From: Mesorhizobium sp. ORS 3359
Lineage (GTDB): Bacteria > Pseudomonadota > Alphaproteobacteria > Rhizobiales > Rhizobiaceae
Assembly: GCA_000824845.1 (NCBI GenBank)
Contig: CCNC01000141.1
Coordinates: forward strand, 62,001-126,000
Length of the DNA stretch: 64,000 nucleotides
Direction of reading: 5' to 3'
Under the pieces are notes generated by a model. It saw nothing but the letters and a program-made list of their open reading frames with translations, ran no database searches and was not told the origin of the DNA. Positions within the stretch are counted from its first letter, which is position 1. Each line of letters opens with the position of its first letter. Positions 36,062 through 44,055 of the stretch are shown here, piece after piece. Both the position numbers and the translations under genes were made by a program.

Positions 36062-36925
36062 TCACCGCGCGAACTTCTTCGCCCCGAACACGCAGGCCAC
36101 GACGCCCAGCGTCACGACCACCATCAACGGGCTCACATGTTCGTGCAGCAGGCTCGCCGCCAGCGCGAGGCCGAAGAAGGGCTGCAGCAATTGCAGCTGC
36201 CCGACGGCGGCTATGCCGCCTTGCGCGAGGCCGCGATACCAGAACACGAAGCCGATCAGCATGCTGAACAGCGAGACATAGCCGAGCCCGATCCAGGCGC
36301 TCGAACCGACGGCCGCGAAGGATGGCGGCAGCGTCGCGAAGCTCAACGCCAGCATGACCGGCAGCGACAGCGCCAGCGCCCAGCAGATCACCTGCCAGCC
36401 GCCGAGCTTGCGCGACAGCTTGGCCCCTTCGGCGTAGCCCAGCCCGCAGACGATGATGGCGCCGAGCATCAGGCTGTCGCCGACGGGCGAGGCGCTCACG
36501 CCTTGCGCCAGGGCAAAGCCGGCGACCAAAGCGCTTCCCAGGCACGAGAACAGCCAGAAGGCCGGGCGCGGATGGTCGCCGCCGCGCAGAACGCCGAAGA
36601 TCGCGGTCGCCAGCGGCAGCAGGCCGACAAAGATGATCGAATGCGCCGAAGTGACATGCTTCAACGCCAGCGCCGTCAGCAACGGGAAGCCGACCACGAC
36701 GCCCAGCGCGACGACGGCCAGCGAGACCAGATCTCCCCGCTCCGGACGTTTCTCGCGGAACAGCAGCAGCATCGCTATCCCAAGCAGACCCGCGATCGCC
36801 GCCCGTGCCGCCGTCAGGAAGGTCGGGTCGAAATCCATCACCGCCAGCCGCGTCGCCGGTAGCGATCCGCTGAAGATCAGCACCCCGATGAAGCCGCTGA
36901 GCCAGCCGTCGAAACTCTTTTCCAT
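36062..36925 (-). CDS. EamA/DMT-family transporter
   Basis: A 287-residue membrane protein with ten predicted helices in two EamA repeats (about 5-130 and 145-285), as in drug/metabolite exporters such as RhtA or YdcZ relatives. ATG in MEKSFDGWLSG was chosen; a GTG 24 codons upstream would run into the divergent regulator's promoter. The adjacent divergent gene is a MocR-type regulator, the common arrangement for amino acid exporters of this family, so that regulator probably controls it. Confidence 0.83.
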   Translation of the reverse strand: MEKSFDGWLSGFIGVLIFSGSLPATRLAVMDFDPTFLTAARAAIAGLLGIAMLLLFREKRPERGDLVSLAVVALGVVVGFPLLTALALKHVTSAHSIIFVGLLPLATAIFGVLRGGDHPRPAFWLFSCLGSALVAGFALAQGVSASPVGDSLMLGAIIVCGLGYAEGAKLSRKLGGWQVICWALALSLPVMLALSFATLPPSFAAVGSSAWIGLGYVSLFSMLIGFVFWYRGLAQGGIAAVGQLQLLQPFFGLALAASLLHEHVSPLMVVVTLGVVACVFGAKKFAR

Positions 36926-37027
36926 GATCTGCTCCGTTTGCGCTTCCCTACCGGCGCGGGCCATGGTGTCGCCAGAGACAATGGAGTACAATTTCACAAA
37001 ACTGTAATGGTCGGCAGGGAAGTACAG
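36926..37027. promoter_or_regulatory. Divergent promoter between EamA exporter and MocR regulator
   Basis: About 100 bases holding both start regions. An imperfect palindrome with TACA and TGTA outer arms and TTT/AAA inner arms lies around 36987-37007 and is a candidate binding site for the regulator. An AGGGA tract precedes the regulator's ATG at 37028. Confidence 0.45.
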
Positions 37028-38446
37028 ATGGACACATCAGGCCCCAGTGCCAGCGGCGCCACCCTCGTCGAAACCGTCATGGCGGCGATCCGCCAGCGGA
37101 TCGCGGCGCGCACGCTGACGCCCGGAGCCCGCCTGCCGTCGATACGGGCCATGGCCAAGTCCATGCAGGTTTCGAAATCGACCGTGGTCGAAGCTTATGA
37201 GCGCCTTGCCGCAGAAGGCACGATCCGTTCGCGCCCGGGCTCGGGTTTCTACGCTGCCGGCCAACTTGCGCCATTGTCGCTGGCCGAGATCGGCCCTCGG
37301 CTTGACCGCGCGATCGACCCGCTCTGGGTGTCGCGGCAGTCGCTCGAAGCCGGCGAGGAGATGCTGAAGCCCGGCTGCGGCTGGCTGCCGGCGTCCTGGA
37401 TGCCGCAGGCCGCCTTGCGCCGTGCGCTGCGCAGCGCGGCCCGCGCGGACGACGTGGTGCTCGCCGATTACGGCACCCCGCTTGGCCTGCCGCCGCTGCG
37501 CCAATTGCTAGCAAGGCGCATGGCCGAACATGGCGTCGAGGTCTCGCCGGACCAGATCATGCTGACCGACTGCGGCACCCAGGCCATCGACCTTTTGTGC
37601 CGCTTCCTGATCGAGCCCGGCGATGCCGTACTGGTCGACGATCCCTGCTATTTCAACTTCCATGCGCTGTTGCGCGCCCATCAGGCCAAGGTCGTCGGCG
37701 TGCCCTATGCGCCTTCCGGGCCGGACATCGAGCTTTTCGCCGCGGCGCTCGCCGAGCATCGGCCGCGCCTTTACATCACCAATTCCGGCATCCACAACCC
37801 GACCGGCGCGATCCTGTCGCCGGTCACCGCGCATCGGTTGCTGAAGCTCGCCGACCAGGCGGATCTCACCATCGTCGAGGACGATATTTTTGCCGACTTC
37901 GAGCACAGCGCTGCCCCGCGGCTCGCGGCGTTCGACGGGCTGCAGCGCGTCGTCCAGATCGGCTCCTTCTCCAAGACGCTGTCGGCGTCGGTGCGCTGCG
38001 GCTTCATCGCCGCGCCCCGCGACTGGATGGAAGGCCTGACCGATCTCAAGATCGCCACGACCTTCGGCGGTGCGCGGCTATCGGCCGAACTGGTGCTGAC
38101 CCTGTTGAAGGACGGCAGCTACCGCAAGCATGTCGAGCAGTTGCGCACGCGCCTGTCGCACGCCATGGCCGAGACCGCCGGCAGGCTGAAGGCGATGGGC
38201 ATCACGCCCTGGATCGACCAGCCGGCTGGCATGTTTCTCTGGTGCCGCCTGCCCGACGGCATCGACGCGGCGGAAGTCGCGCGCCATGCGCTGTCGGACA
38301 ATGTCGTGCTGGCGCCCGGCAATGCCTTCAGCCTGTCGCACACCGCCGGCCGCTTCATGCGCTTCAACGTGGCGCAATGCGAAGACCAGCGCATTTTCAG
38401 GGCTCTGGACAAAGCGATGACGGCTTCCCGCAGCAAAGCCGCGTAG
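37028..38446 (+). CDS. MocR-family regulator (GntR DNA-binding domain fused to PLP aminotransferase)
   Basis: A 472-residue fusion. The N-terminal winged helix (about 10-75) contains LPSIRAMAKSMQVSKSTVVE and ERLAAEGTIRSRPGSGFY, typical of GntR. The rest is a fold type I aminotransferase-like domain with DCGTQAIDLL, NPTGAILSP, VEDDIFADFE and the PLP lysine in GSFSKTLSAS. MocR proteins use PLP as a ligand sensor. It is divergent from an EamA transporter, its probable target. Confidence 0.9.
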   Translation: MDTSGPSASGATLVETVMAAIRQRIAARTLTPGARLPSIRAMAKSMQVSKSTVVEAYERLAAEGTIRSRPGSGFYAAGQLAPLSLAEIGPRLDRAIDPLWVSRQSLEAGEEMLKPGCGWLPASWMPQAALRRALRSAARADDVVLADYGTPLGLPPLRQLLARRMAEHGVEVSPDQIMLTDCGTQAIDLLCRFLIEPGDAVLVDDPCYFNFHALLRAHQAKVVGVPYAPSGPDIELFAAALAEHRPRLYITNSGIHNPTGAILSPVTAHRLLKLADQADLTIVEDDIFADFEHSAAPRLAAFDGLQRVVQIGSFSKTLSASVRCGFIAAPRDWMEGLTDLKIATTFGGARLSAELVLTLLKDGSYRKHVEQLRTRLSHAMAETAGRLKAMGITPWIDQPAGMFLWCRLPDGIDAAEVARHALSDNVVLAPGNAFSLSHTAGRFMRFNVAQCEDQRIFRALDKAMTASRSKAA

Positions 38447-38555
38447 GCGCGATTGCCCAAGCGATCTTGCGGGCTCCAAGCCGGATGCCCGTCGCGCTTG
38501 CCTCCCGCCTTCGGCCCAACGGGCAATTGACAGGCCTCGTCGCGCAGGCATAAAT

Positions 38556-38569
38556 AGACAGACCTGTCT
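38556..38569. promoter_or_regulatory. Candidate TetR operator
   Basis: AGACAG and CTGTCT are perfect 6-bp inverted repeats with a 2-base spacer, located 17 bases before the start of the TetR gene. The position suits autorepression. The transcript of tetR and the downstream EamA gene would both be controlled. Confidence 0.6.
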
Positions 38570-38585
38570 CACCACTTGTGACGCA

Positions 38586-39167
38586 ATGACCGAACCGACC
38601 AAGATCGACAAGCGCCAACACATCGTTGAAACCGCCTATGAGCTGTTCAAGCGCGCGGGCTTTCACGCCACCGGCATCGACCGCATCATCGCCGAAGCCG
38701 GTGTGGCCAAGATGACCATGTACCGGCACTTCCCCAGCAAGGACGATTTGATGGTCGAGGTTCTGACCTACCGCGCGGGGCGCTTCGAGCGTCAACTCGA
38801 CCGTCTCGCCGAACAGGCGGCCACGCCCGAACGGAAAATCGGCTTGATCTTCGACCGGTACGGTCGCTGGTTCAACAGCGCCGACTTCCACGGCTGCCTG
38901 TTTGCGCATGCCCTGGCCGAGTTCGGCGATCCGGCGCACCCGGTGTTTCAGGCCGCCGCCAGGCAGAAGAACGGCCTCAAGCGCCGGATGCGGCTGATCC
39001 TCGAAGAGATGATCCCCGCCGACGAAGCCGATAGCGTTTCCGCCGCCCTGCTGATGCTGATCGAAGGCGCGACGCTGACGGCCCGGATGGGGCAGCCAGA
39101 CCCCGCCATTCGCGACGCCCGCAAGGCGGCAATGGCCATCCTCGCCGCGCGGAGGAGATCGCAATGA
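38586..39167 (+). CDS. TetR-family transcriptional regulator
   Basis: A 193-residue regulator. The N-terminal helix-turn-helix spans about 12-58 with GFHATGIDRIIAEAGVAKMT and YRHFPSKDDLM, the classic TetR signature. The C-terminal ligand domain (TetR_C, DAC-like) is helical with RWFNSADFHGCLFAHALAEF. Its stop overlaps the start of the EamA transporter by 4 bases, so it probably regulates its own operon through the palindrome just upstream. Confidence 0.88.
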   Translation: MTEPTKIDKRQHIVETAYELFKRAGFHATGIDRIIAEAGVAKMTMYRHFPSKDDLMVEVLTYRAGRFERQLDRLAEQAATPERKIGLIFDRYGRWFNSADFHGCLFAHALAEFGDPAHPVFQAAARQKNGLKRRMRLILEEMIPADEADSVSAALLMLIEGATLTARMGQPDPAIRDARKAAMAILAARRRSQ

Positions 39168-40000
39168 GCGCGACGGTCATCGGCCTGGCACTGTTCGCCG
39201 CGATGCTGCACGCCAGCTGGAATGCCTTCCTGCGAACCGGCAGCGACAGGCTGTGGACCGTCACGGTCATGAGCTTCTCGGCAACGATCGCCGCCGTTCC
39301 GCTGGCGATCTTCCATCCTCTGCCGGCGGCGTCGGCGTGGCCCTTTATCGTTCTCTCGGCCTGCCTTCAGGTCGGCTACAGCTTCTTTCTCGTGGCGGCC
39401 TATCGCTACGGTGAATTGGGACAGGTCTACCCGATCGTTCGCGGCTCTGTGCCGCTGCTGGTGACGGTTGGTGGTTTCGTTCTGGCCGGCGAGCGCCTGA
39501 GCACGCTTCAGACCCTTGGCGTCGTCCTCGCCGCGCTCGGCATCATGAGCCTTTCCCTTGGCAAAGGGCGCGCGGCGACCAAATCAATCCTCTATGCCCT
39601 GGCGACCGGCGTGATCATCGCCGCCTATGCGACGGTCGATTCCATCGGTGTCCGCTCTGCGGGAAACTCCGGCGCCTACACGGCCTGGGTGCTGTTGACC
39701 TACGGCGTGCTGCTGCCGGTCACCTTCATCATCTGCCGCGGCAAGCTCACGGTGGACCTTCGTTCGCCCGACGCGCTGAAGGCGCTTGGCGGCGGGATTT
39801 TCGCCCTGATTGCCTACGGCGCCGTGATTGCGGCCTTCGCGCTCGGGCCGGCCGGTCCGATCACGGCCATCCGCGAGACGAGCGTGGTTTTCGCGGTACT
39901 GATCGGACGGCTTTTCCTGGGAGAGACGCTGACGCCGAAGCGCATTGCGGCCTGCGGCGTTGTCGCGCTAGGCGCGATCTGCCTTGGCTATCATGGGTGA
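39164..40000 (+). CDS. EamA/DMT-family transporter
   Basis: A 278-residue membrane protein with about ten helices and two EamA repeats (roughly 1-130 and 140-278). The stretch YRYGELGQVYPIVRG and the second-half GPAGPITAIRETSVVFA are typical of the family's 4-toluene sulfonate uptake-like/putative exporter members. It is co-translated with the TetR gene (ATGA). A resistance or export function induced by the TetR ligand is likely; the ligand is unknown. Confidence 0.83.
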   Translation: MSATVIGLALFAAMLHASWNAFLRTGSDRLWTVTVMSFSATIAAVPLAIFHPLPAASAWPFIVLSACLQVGYSFFLVAAYRYGELGQVYPIVRGSVPLLVTVGGFVLAGERLSTLQTLGVVLAALGIMSLSLGKGRAATKSILYALATGVIIAAYATVDSIGVRSAGNSGAYTAWVLLTYGVLLPVTFIICRGKLTVDLRSPDALKALGGGIFALIAYGAVIAAFALGPAGPITAIRETSVVFAVLIGRLFLGETLTPKRIAACGVVALGAICLGYHG

Positions 40001-40018
40001 TGCCGTTCTCAAACGCTC

Positions 40019-40516
40019 CTAAGCGCCTGCCCGTTTGCGGCGCTCATACATCATCACCAGCGTCTCGGCGGTCAGCGCCGGCTTCTGCTCGCCTTCGATC
40101 TCGACGGTGTTGGCGGCCTTCATCAGATATTGGCCGGGACCGCGGTCCTCCATGGACAGCAGCGTCGTGCGCAGCCTGATGCGCGCCCCGGCCTTGACCG
40201 GCGCCAGGAAGCGCACCTTATCGAAGCCGTAGTTGAAGGCGGCTTGCGTGTTTTCCGGCACGATGCCCATTTCCAGCGCCAGCGCGCCGATGATCGACAA
40301 GGTCAGATAGCCATGCGCGATCGTGGTGCGGAACGGGCTCTGCCGCTTTGCCCGCGCGGGATCGACATGGATCCACTGGTGGTCGCCCGTGCACTCGGCG
40401 AACTGGTCGATGCGCCGCTGGTCGACCGTCGTCCAATCGGACACGCCGAGCTCCTGCCCGGACATTGCGCGCAACTGTTCAAAAGTCGGCGGCGTTCTCC
40501 GCCGTGGTTCGGTCAT
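40019..40516 (-). CDS. MaoC-family (R)-specific enoyl-CoA hydratase/dehydratase-like protein
   Basis: A 165-residue single hot-dog protein of the MaoC/NodN type. The hydratase motif is visible as FAECTGDHQWIHVDPARA (Asp45, His50) followed by FRTTIAHGYLTLS. Such proteins hydrate enoyl-CoA or act in polyhydroxyalkanoate and fatty acid metabolism. A phasin gene lies 180 bases upstream in the same direction, which supports a PHA-related setting, though they may not share a transcript. Confidence 0.83.
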   Translation of the reverse strand: MTEPRRRTPPTFEQLRAMSGQELGVSDWTTVDQRRIDQFAECTGDHQWIHVDPARAKRQSPFRTTIAHGYLTLSIIGALALEMGIVPENTQAAFNYGFDKVRFLAPVKAGARIRLRTTLLSMEDRGPGQYLMKAANTVEIEGEQKPALTAETLVMMYERRKRAGA

Positions 40517-40695
40517 TCCGGCTTTCCCATCACTCTTGCCTGTCTCCCGATCATGAAGCGGCGGCCTCTGTCAATTCGCCGCCCTCCGATTTTCGCCGGT
40601 AGAGTTGATGCTTTTTGGGCAGCCAGAACGCTCGAGCACCTGCGCCGGTTGCATCGCAAGTCGGTCAATAACGGGCTCAAAACCGCCGGACAGCC

Positions 40696-41124
40696 TTATT
40701 TCTTTTCGTAACCGGCACGGATTTCCGCCATCGCATCCCTGATCCGGTCGCGCAGAATCTCGATCGATTCGGTGCTGGATTTCCGTACAAGGTCAGCCAC
40801 TTCGCTGGCGTTCTTCAGCGTCGTCTCGAACGACTTGCGGGCAAATTCAGCCTGCTTGCTCATCAGGTCCTGCGGGTTGCCGGGGGCCTGGTAGTTCTGC
40901 GCCATCCGCGTGACCTCGTTGATGGCATTCTGCACCATCTCATGCTGCCTCGCCAGCACCGAGGAGGCGCCGGCCGCGCCTGCCCTCGCCGACTTTTCCA
41001 GGGCTTCGAGGTTCTTGCGATGATGATCGAGGATCGCCTGGACATCGACGTTCGGCAGTTTCAGGTCGCGGCCAAACCTGCTGAACATATCGAGGAACGA
41101 GTCGGATTCCGGTTGTTTTGCCAT
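40696..41124 (-). CDS. Phasin-family protein
   Basis: A 142-residue helical protein with the phasin_2-type layout: a short N-terminal amphipathic part, then ARQHEMVQNAINEVTRMAQ and a long helix rich in Ala, Lys and Glu (SKQAEFARKSFETTLKNASE) with no cysteine or transmembrane segment. Phasins coat polyhydroxybutyrate granules. ATG 41124 is preceded by a GGGAGG tract on the minus strand. Confidence 0.82.
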   Translation of the reverse strand: MAKQPESDSFLDMFSRFGRDLKLPNVDVQAILDHHRKNLEALEKSARAGAAGASSVLARQHEMVQNAINEVTRMAQNYQAPGNPQDLMSKQAEFARKSFETTLKNASEVADLVRKSSTESIEILRDRIRDAMAEIRAGYEKK

Positions 41125-41190
41125 GCCCTGCCTCCCGTTTTGCTGCCCTTGCGGCGTGCCAGAAGGAGAATAGTGCCAGTTGGGCCTGCG

Positions 41191-42486
41191 TCAATTGACC
41201 AGAAACAGCCGCTCCGCCGTATAGAGCCCCAAGCCGGCAAGCCCGCCGATGATCATGCCGTTGAAGCGGATATATTGCAGGTCCTTGCCGATATTCGTCT
41301 CGATCAGCCGCGTCAGCTGCGCCAGGTCCCAGCGCTTGACCTGGTCGGCGATGAATGTCGACACGCCGCTCTTCTGGCTCTCGACAAACGAGGCCAGCGC
41401 CACGACAAAGCCCTGGTTCATGTCGGCCCTGATCTGCGCGTCGTCGGCTAGATGCCGGCCGACTTCGACGAACATGTTGGCGAGGTGCTCGCGTATCGTC
41501 GAACTCGGCGCATTGACATCCTGCTCGATGAACATGCGCAGGCTCGCCCAGGCATCGCCAGCCAGCGCCCTCACCTCCGGGCGGTCAAGAAAATCGCGCT
41601 TCAGCTTCTCGGCGCGCCTTGCATATTGCTTCGAGGTCCTGAGCCGCTCGATGAAGCCCAGCGCGAAACGGTCGAATTCGGCGCGCATCGGGTGGTCGGG
41701 ATCGGCTCTGACCTCATCCAGCAGCGAGCCCGCCGAGGCGACGATCTTCTTCAAAAGATAGGCATCGGCGCGAAACAGGTTGAACAGCGACGGCAATTCC
41801 TCGCGGATCTTCTCGCGCATCGTCGCTAGCGCCTGCTCGTCGTTGAGGAGGCGCCCGACCACCCGCGTGAATTCATCGAACAATTTCTGGTGGCGACGGT
41901 CGTCGGTCAGCGCCGACAGAAGGTCAGCGGCCAAAGGCGCCAGCGGCACCTTTTCGATCTGCTCCAGCATGCGGCTGGTGACGAAGTCGCGCAGGCCGGA
42001 TTGCTCCACCGCCGTCAGCGTCTGCGGCACCAGCCGGGCGACGAATCGCGACAGGCCGGCGGCGCGCTCGGCATCGGCCAGCCAGTCGGCGACCAGAGCG
42101 GCGAAGTCGACCTCGGCGAGCTTTTCGCGCACCGGCTCCGGCGCCAGGAAATTGGCCTCGATGAAGCGGCCGAGATTGTCGGCGATGCGATGCTGGTTCT
42201 CCGGAATGATGGCGGTGTGCGGGATGGGCAGCCCGAGCGGCCGCCTGAACAGCGCCACCACGGCATACCAGTCGGCGATGCCGCCTATGGTCGCCGCCTC
42301 GGCGAAGGCAGCGACGAAGCCGAGCCACGGATAGGCAGCCTGGAAGGACTTCGCCAGCGCAAAGACGAGGATGCACAGCGCAAGCGCGGCCGCGGCGATG
42401 AATTTGGTCCGCCGCAGCGCCGAGAGCTTTGCCTGCGCGTCGGCGTCGAATCGAACCGGCGCGAGAGCCGGAGCTGATTGAGACAT
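41191..42486 (-). CDS. DUF445-family membrane protein
   Basis: A 431-residue protein of the YjiN/DUF445 family. One or two helices near the N-terminus (FIAAAALALCILVFALA; WLGFVAAFAEAATIGGIADW) precede the family's conserved DWYAVVALFRRPLGLPIPHT segment. A long helical soluble part follows and a C-terminal membrane hairpin (FNGMIIGGLAGLGLYTAERLFL) closes the protein. ATG 42486 (MSQSAPA) was chosen over one eight codons upstream. Function in the family is not established. Confidence 0.85.
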   Translation of the reverse strand: MSQSAPALAPVRFDADAQAKLSALRRTKFIAAAALALCILVFALAKSFQAAYPWLGFVAAFAEAATIGGIADWYAVVALFRRPLGLPIPHTAIIPENQHRIADNLGRFIEANFLAPEPVREKLAEVDFAALVADWLADAERAAGLSRFVARLVPQTLTAVEQSGLRDFVTSRMLEQIEKVPLAPLAADLLSALTDDRRHQKLFDEFTRVVGRLLNDEQALATMREKIREELPSLFNLFRADAYLLKKIVASAGSLLDEVRADPDHPMRAEFDRFALGFIERLRTSKQYARRAEKLKRDFLDRPEVRALAGDAWASLRMFIEQDVNAPSSTIREHLANMFVEVGRHLADDAQIRADMNQGFVVALASFVESQKSGVSTFIADQVKRWDLAQLTRLIETNIGKDLQYIRFNGMIIGGLAGLGLYTAERLFLVN

Positions 42487-42524
42487 GAAAAGGCCGTTTC
42501 CTGTTTGCATCCGCCTCTATCTAG

Positions 42525-42629
42525 TGCATGTCGCCCAAAAGTGCGCAGCGGTTTTGGGAAAACGACATGCATAAAAACAAAGACTTAAAGGCGCGTCGCC
42601 GGAATCCGCTTCAGCGCGACGCGCTTTAT
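42525..42629. repeat. Composite palindromic repeat, copy 2 (two hairpins)
   Basis: The first hairpin (42525-42571) has outer arms TGCATGTCG/CGACATGCA and inner arms CCCAAAA/TTTTGGG around GTGCGCAGCGG. The second (42591-42624) has perfect 9-bp arms GCGCGTCGC/GCGACGCGC. An A-rich link joins them. The first hairpin shares its AAAAGTGnGCAGCGGTTTT core with the element at 2064-2107. It lies in the 315-base gap 42487-42801, which holds no gene; the rest of the gap contains the rirA promoter. Confidence 0.8.
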
Positions 42630-42739
42630 GCCTGCGCCGGCGAAACGCTCGCCCGAAGCACAGGAGGGCAAATCGGGCCGCCATCGGCCCCGGCCCGCAC
42701 AAAAAGTTGACACGATTATTCAGCTATGTGCCAGTCCAG

Positions 42740-42756
42740 TCTGGAATTGTTCCAAA
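42740..42756. promoter_or_regulatory. Irr-box (ICE)-like palindrome upstream of rirA
   Basis: TTTGGAACAATTCCAGA (minus-strand reading) resembles the TTTAGAA-N3-TTCTAAA iron control element bound by Irr in rhizobia, with inverted TGGAA/TTCCA halves and a 3-base spacer. It sits 46 bases before the rirA start, suitable for control of rirA. The assignment rests on motif similarity only. Confidence 0.5.
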
Positions 42757-42801
42757 CTATGAGCCATATTCGGCTGTAAGCTAATATTTCGCGAGGATAC
42801 C

Positions 42802-43263
42802 ATGCGGCTCACGCGCCAGACCAATTATGCGATGCGCATCCTTATGTATTGCGCCGCAAATACCGACAGGCTGAGCCGCATCCCCGAGATCGCCGCCGCC
42901 TATTCGGTGTCGGAACTCTTCCTGTTCAAGATCCTGCAGCCGCTGGTCGAGGCCGGCCTCGTCGAAACCGTGCGCGGCAGGAATGGCGGCGTGCGGCTTG
43001 GCCGCCCGGCCGAGCAGATCAGCCTGTTCGATGTCGTGCGCGTCACCGAAGAGAGCTTCGCCATGGCCGAATGCTTCGAGAACGACGCCGCCGAATGCCC
43101 GCTGGTCGACAGCTGCGCCCTGAATTCGGCGCTGCGCGAGGCGCTCAACGCCTTCTTCGCCGTGCTTTCCCGCTACACGATCGCCGATCTGATCGCCGCG
43201 CGCCCGAATGTGCGCCACCTGCTGGGCATCGACCTGCTGGAGCAGCGCGCCCCTGCAGCCTAG
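42802..43263 (+). CDS. rirA: Rrf2-family iron-responsive regulator RirA
   Basis: A 153-residue Rrf2 regulator. The sequence closely follows RirA of rhizobia: the N-terminal helix-turn-helix (SRIPEIAAAYSVSELFLFKI), the RGRNGGVRLG wing, and the cluster region AMAECFENDAAECPLVDSC with C91, C99 and C105. RirA carries an iron-sulfur cluster and represses iron-uptake genes when iron is plentiful. It converges with hmuV, overlapping its stop, and lies beside the heme-uptake operon it probably regulates. Confidence 0.92.
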   Translation: MRLTRQTNYAMRILMYCAANTDRLSRIPEIAAAYSVSELFLFKILQPLVEAGLVETVRGRNGGVRLGRPAEQISLFDVVRVTEESFAMAECFENDAAECPLVDSCALNSALREALNAFFAVLSRYTIADLIAARPNVRHLLGIDLLEQRAPAA

Positions 43264-44048
43264 GCGGCGGACTGTGGCAACACGAACGGCATGCTTCCTT
43301 CGGGCAGCGCGCCGACCTTCAGCCTGCAGTCGAACACCTTCTCGATCAGCTCGTCATTGAGGACCTCCGTTGGCGAACCGGCTGCCGCCAGCTGGCCACC
43401 AGAGAGCACGAAAATCCGGTCGGCATACATCGCCGTCAGATTGAGGTCGTGCAGGATCGCCACCACGCCGCCGCCGCGCCGGGCGAAATCGCGGGCGATG
43501 TTCATGATGATGAGCTGGTGCTTGACGTCGAGGCTGGAGACAGGCTCGTCGAGGAAGAGATAGCGCGGCCGCCCTTCCAGCACCGGCGCCCAGACCTGAC
43601 AGAGCACGCGGGCAAGCTGCACGCGCTGCTGCTCGCCGCCGGAAAGCTCCTGGTAGAAGCGGCCGGCAAAGCCGTCGAGGTCGACGCGCGCCAGCGCCCG
43701 CTCGGGCAAACGCGCATCCTCGCCAGGCAGCACTCCCGAGCGCCCACCGATCAGGCCGAGGCGCACGATCTCGCGCACGGTGAACGGAAAGGACAGCGCC
43801 GTGGCCTGCGGCAGCACGGCGCGCAACGTGGCTGCCTCGACCGGCTTCATGGCGGACAGGTCGCGGCCGTTGATGGTGACCGTGCCAGTATACGAAAGCT
43901 CGCCGGTCAGCGCCTTGAGCAAAGTCGTCTTGCCGGACCCGTTCGGCCCGACTACCGCCGAGACCTCGCCGGGCCGCGCCGCGAAATCGACATGCGAGAC
44001 GATGCGCTTGCCGCCGATCGTCACCGAAATGTTGCCCGCCTCGATCAT
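43260..44048 (-). CDS. hmuV: Heme ABC transporter ATP-binding protein
   Basis: A 262-residue ABC ATPase. Walker A is GPNGSGKTT, the Q-loop is in LPQATALSF, the signature is LSGGEQQRVQLARVL, Walker B is YLFLDEP and the switch histidine is in AILHDLN. ATG 44048 gives the usual HmuV length. It is the last gene of the hemP-hmuSTUV unit and energises heme import through HmuU with the binding protein HmuT. Confidence 0.92.
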   Translation of the reverse strand: MIEAGNISVTIGGKRIVSHVDFAARPGEVSAVVGPNGSGKTTLLKALTGELSYTGTVTINGRDLSAMKPVEAATLRAVLPQATALSFPFTVREIVRLGLIGGRSGVLPGEDARLPERALARVDLDGFAGRFYQELSGGEQQRVQLARVLCQVWAPVLEGRPRYLFLDEPVSSLDVKHQLIIMNIARDFARRGGGVVAILHDLNLTAMYADRIFVLSGGQLAAAGSPTEVLNDELIEKVFDCRLKVGALPEGSMPFVLPQSAA

Positions 44049-44055
44049 GGCAAGC

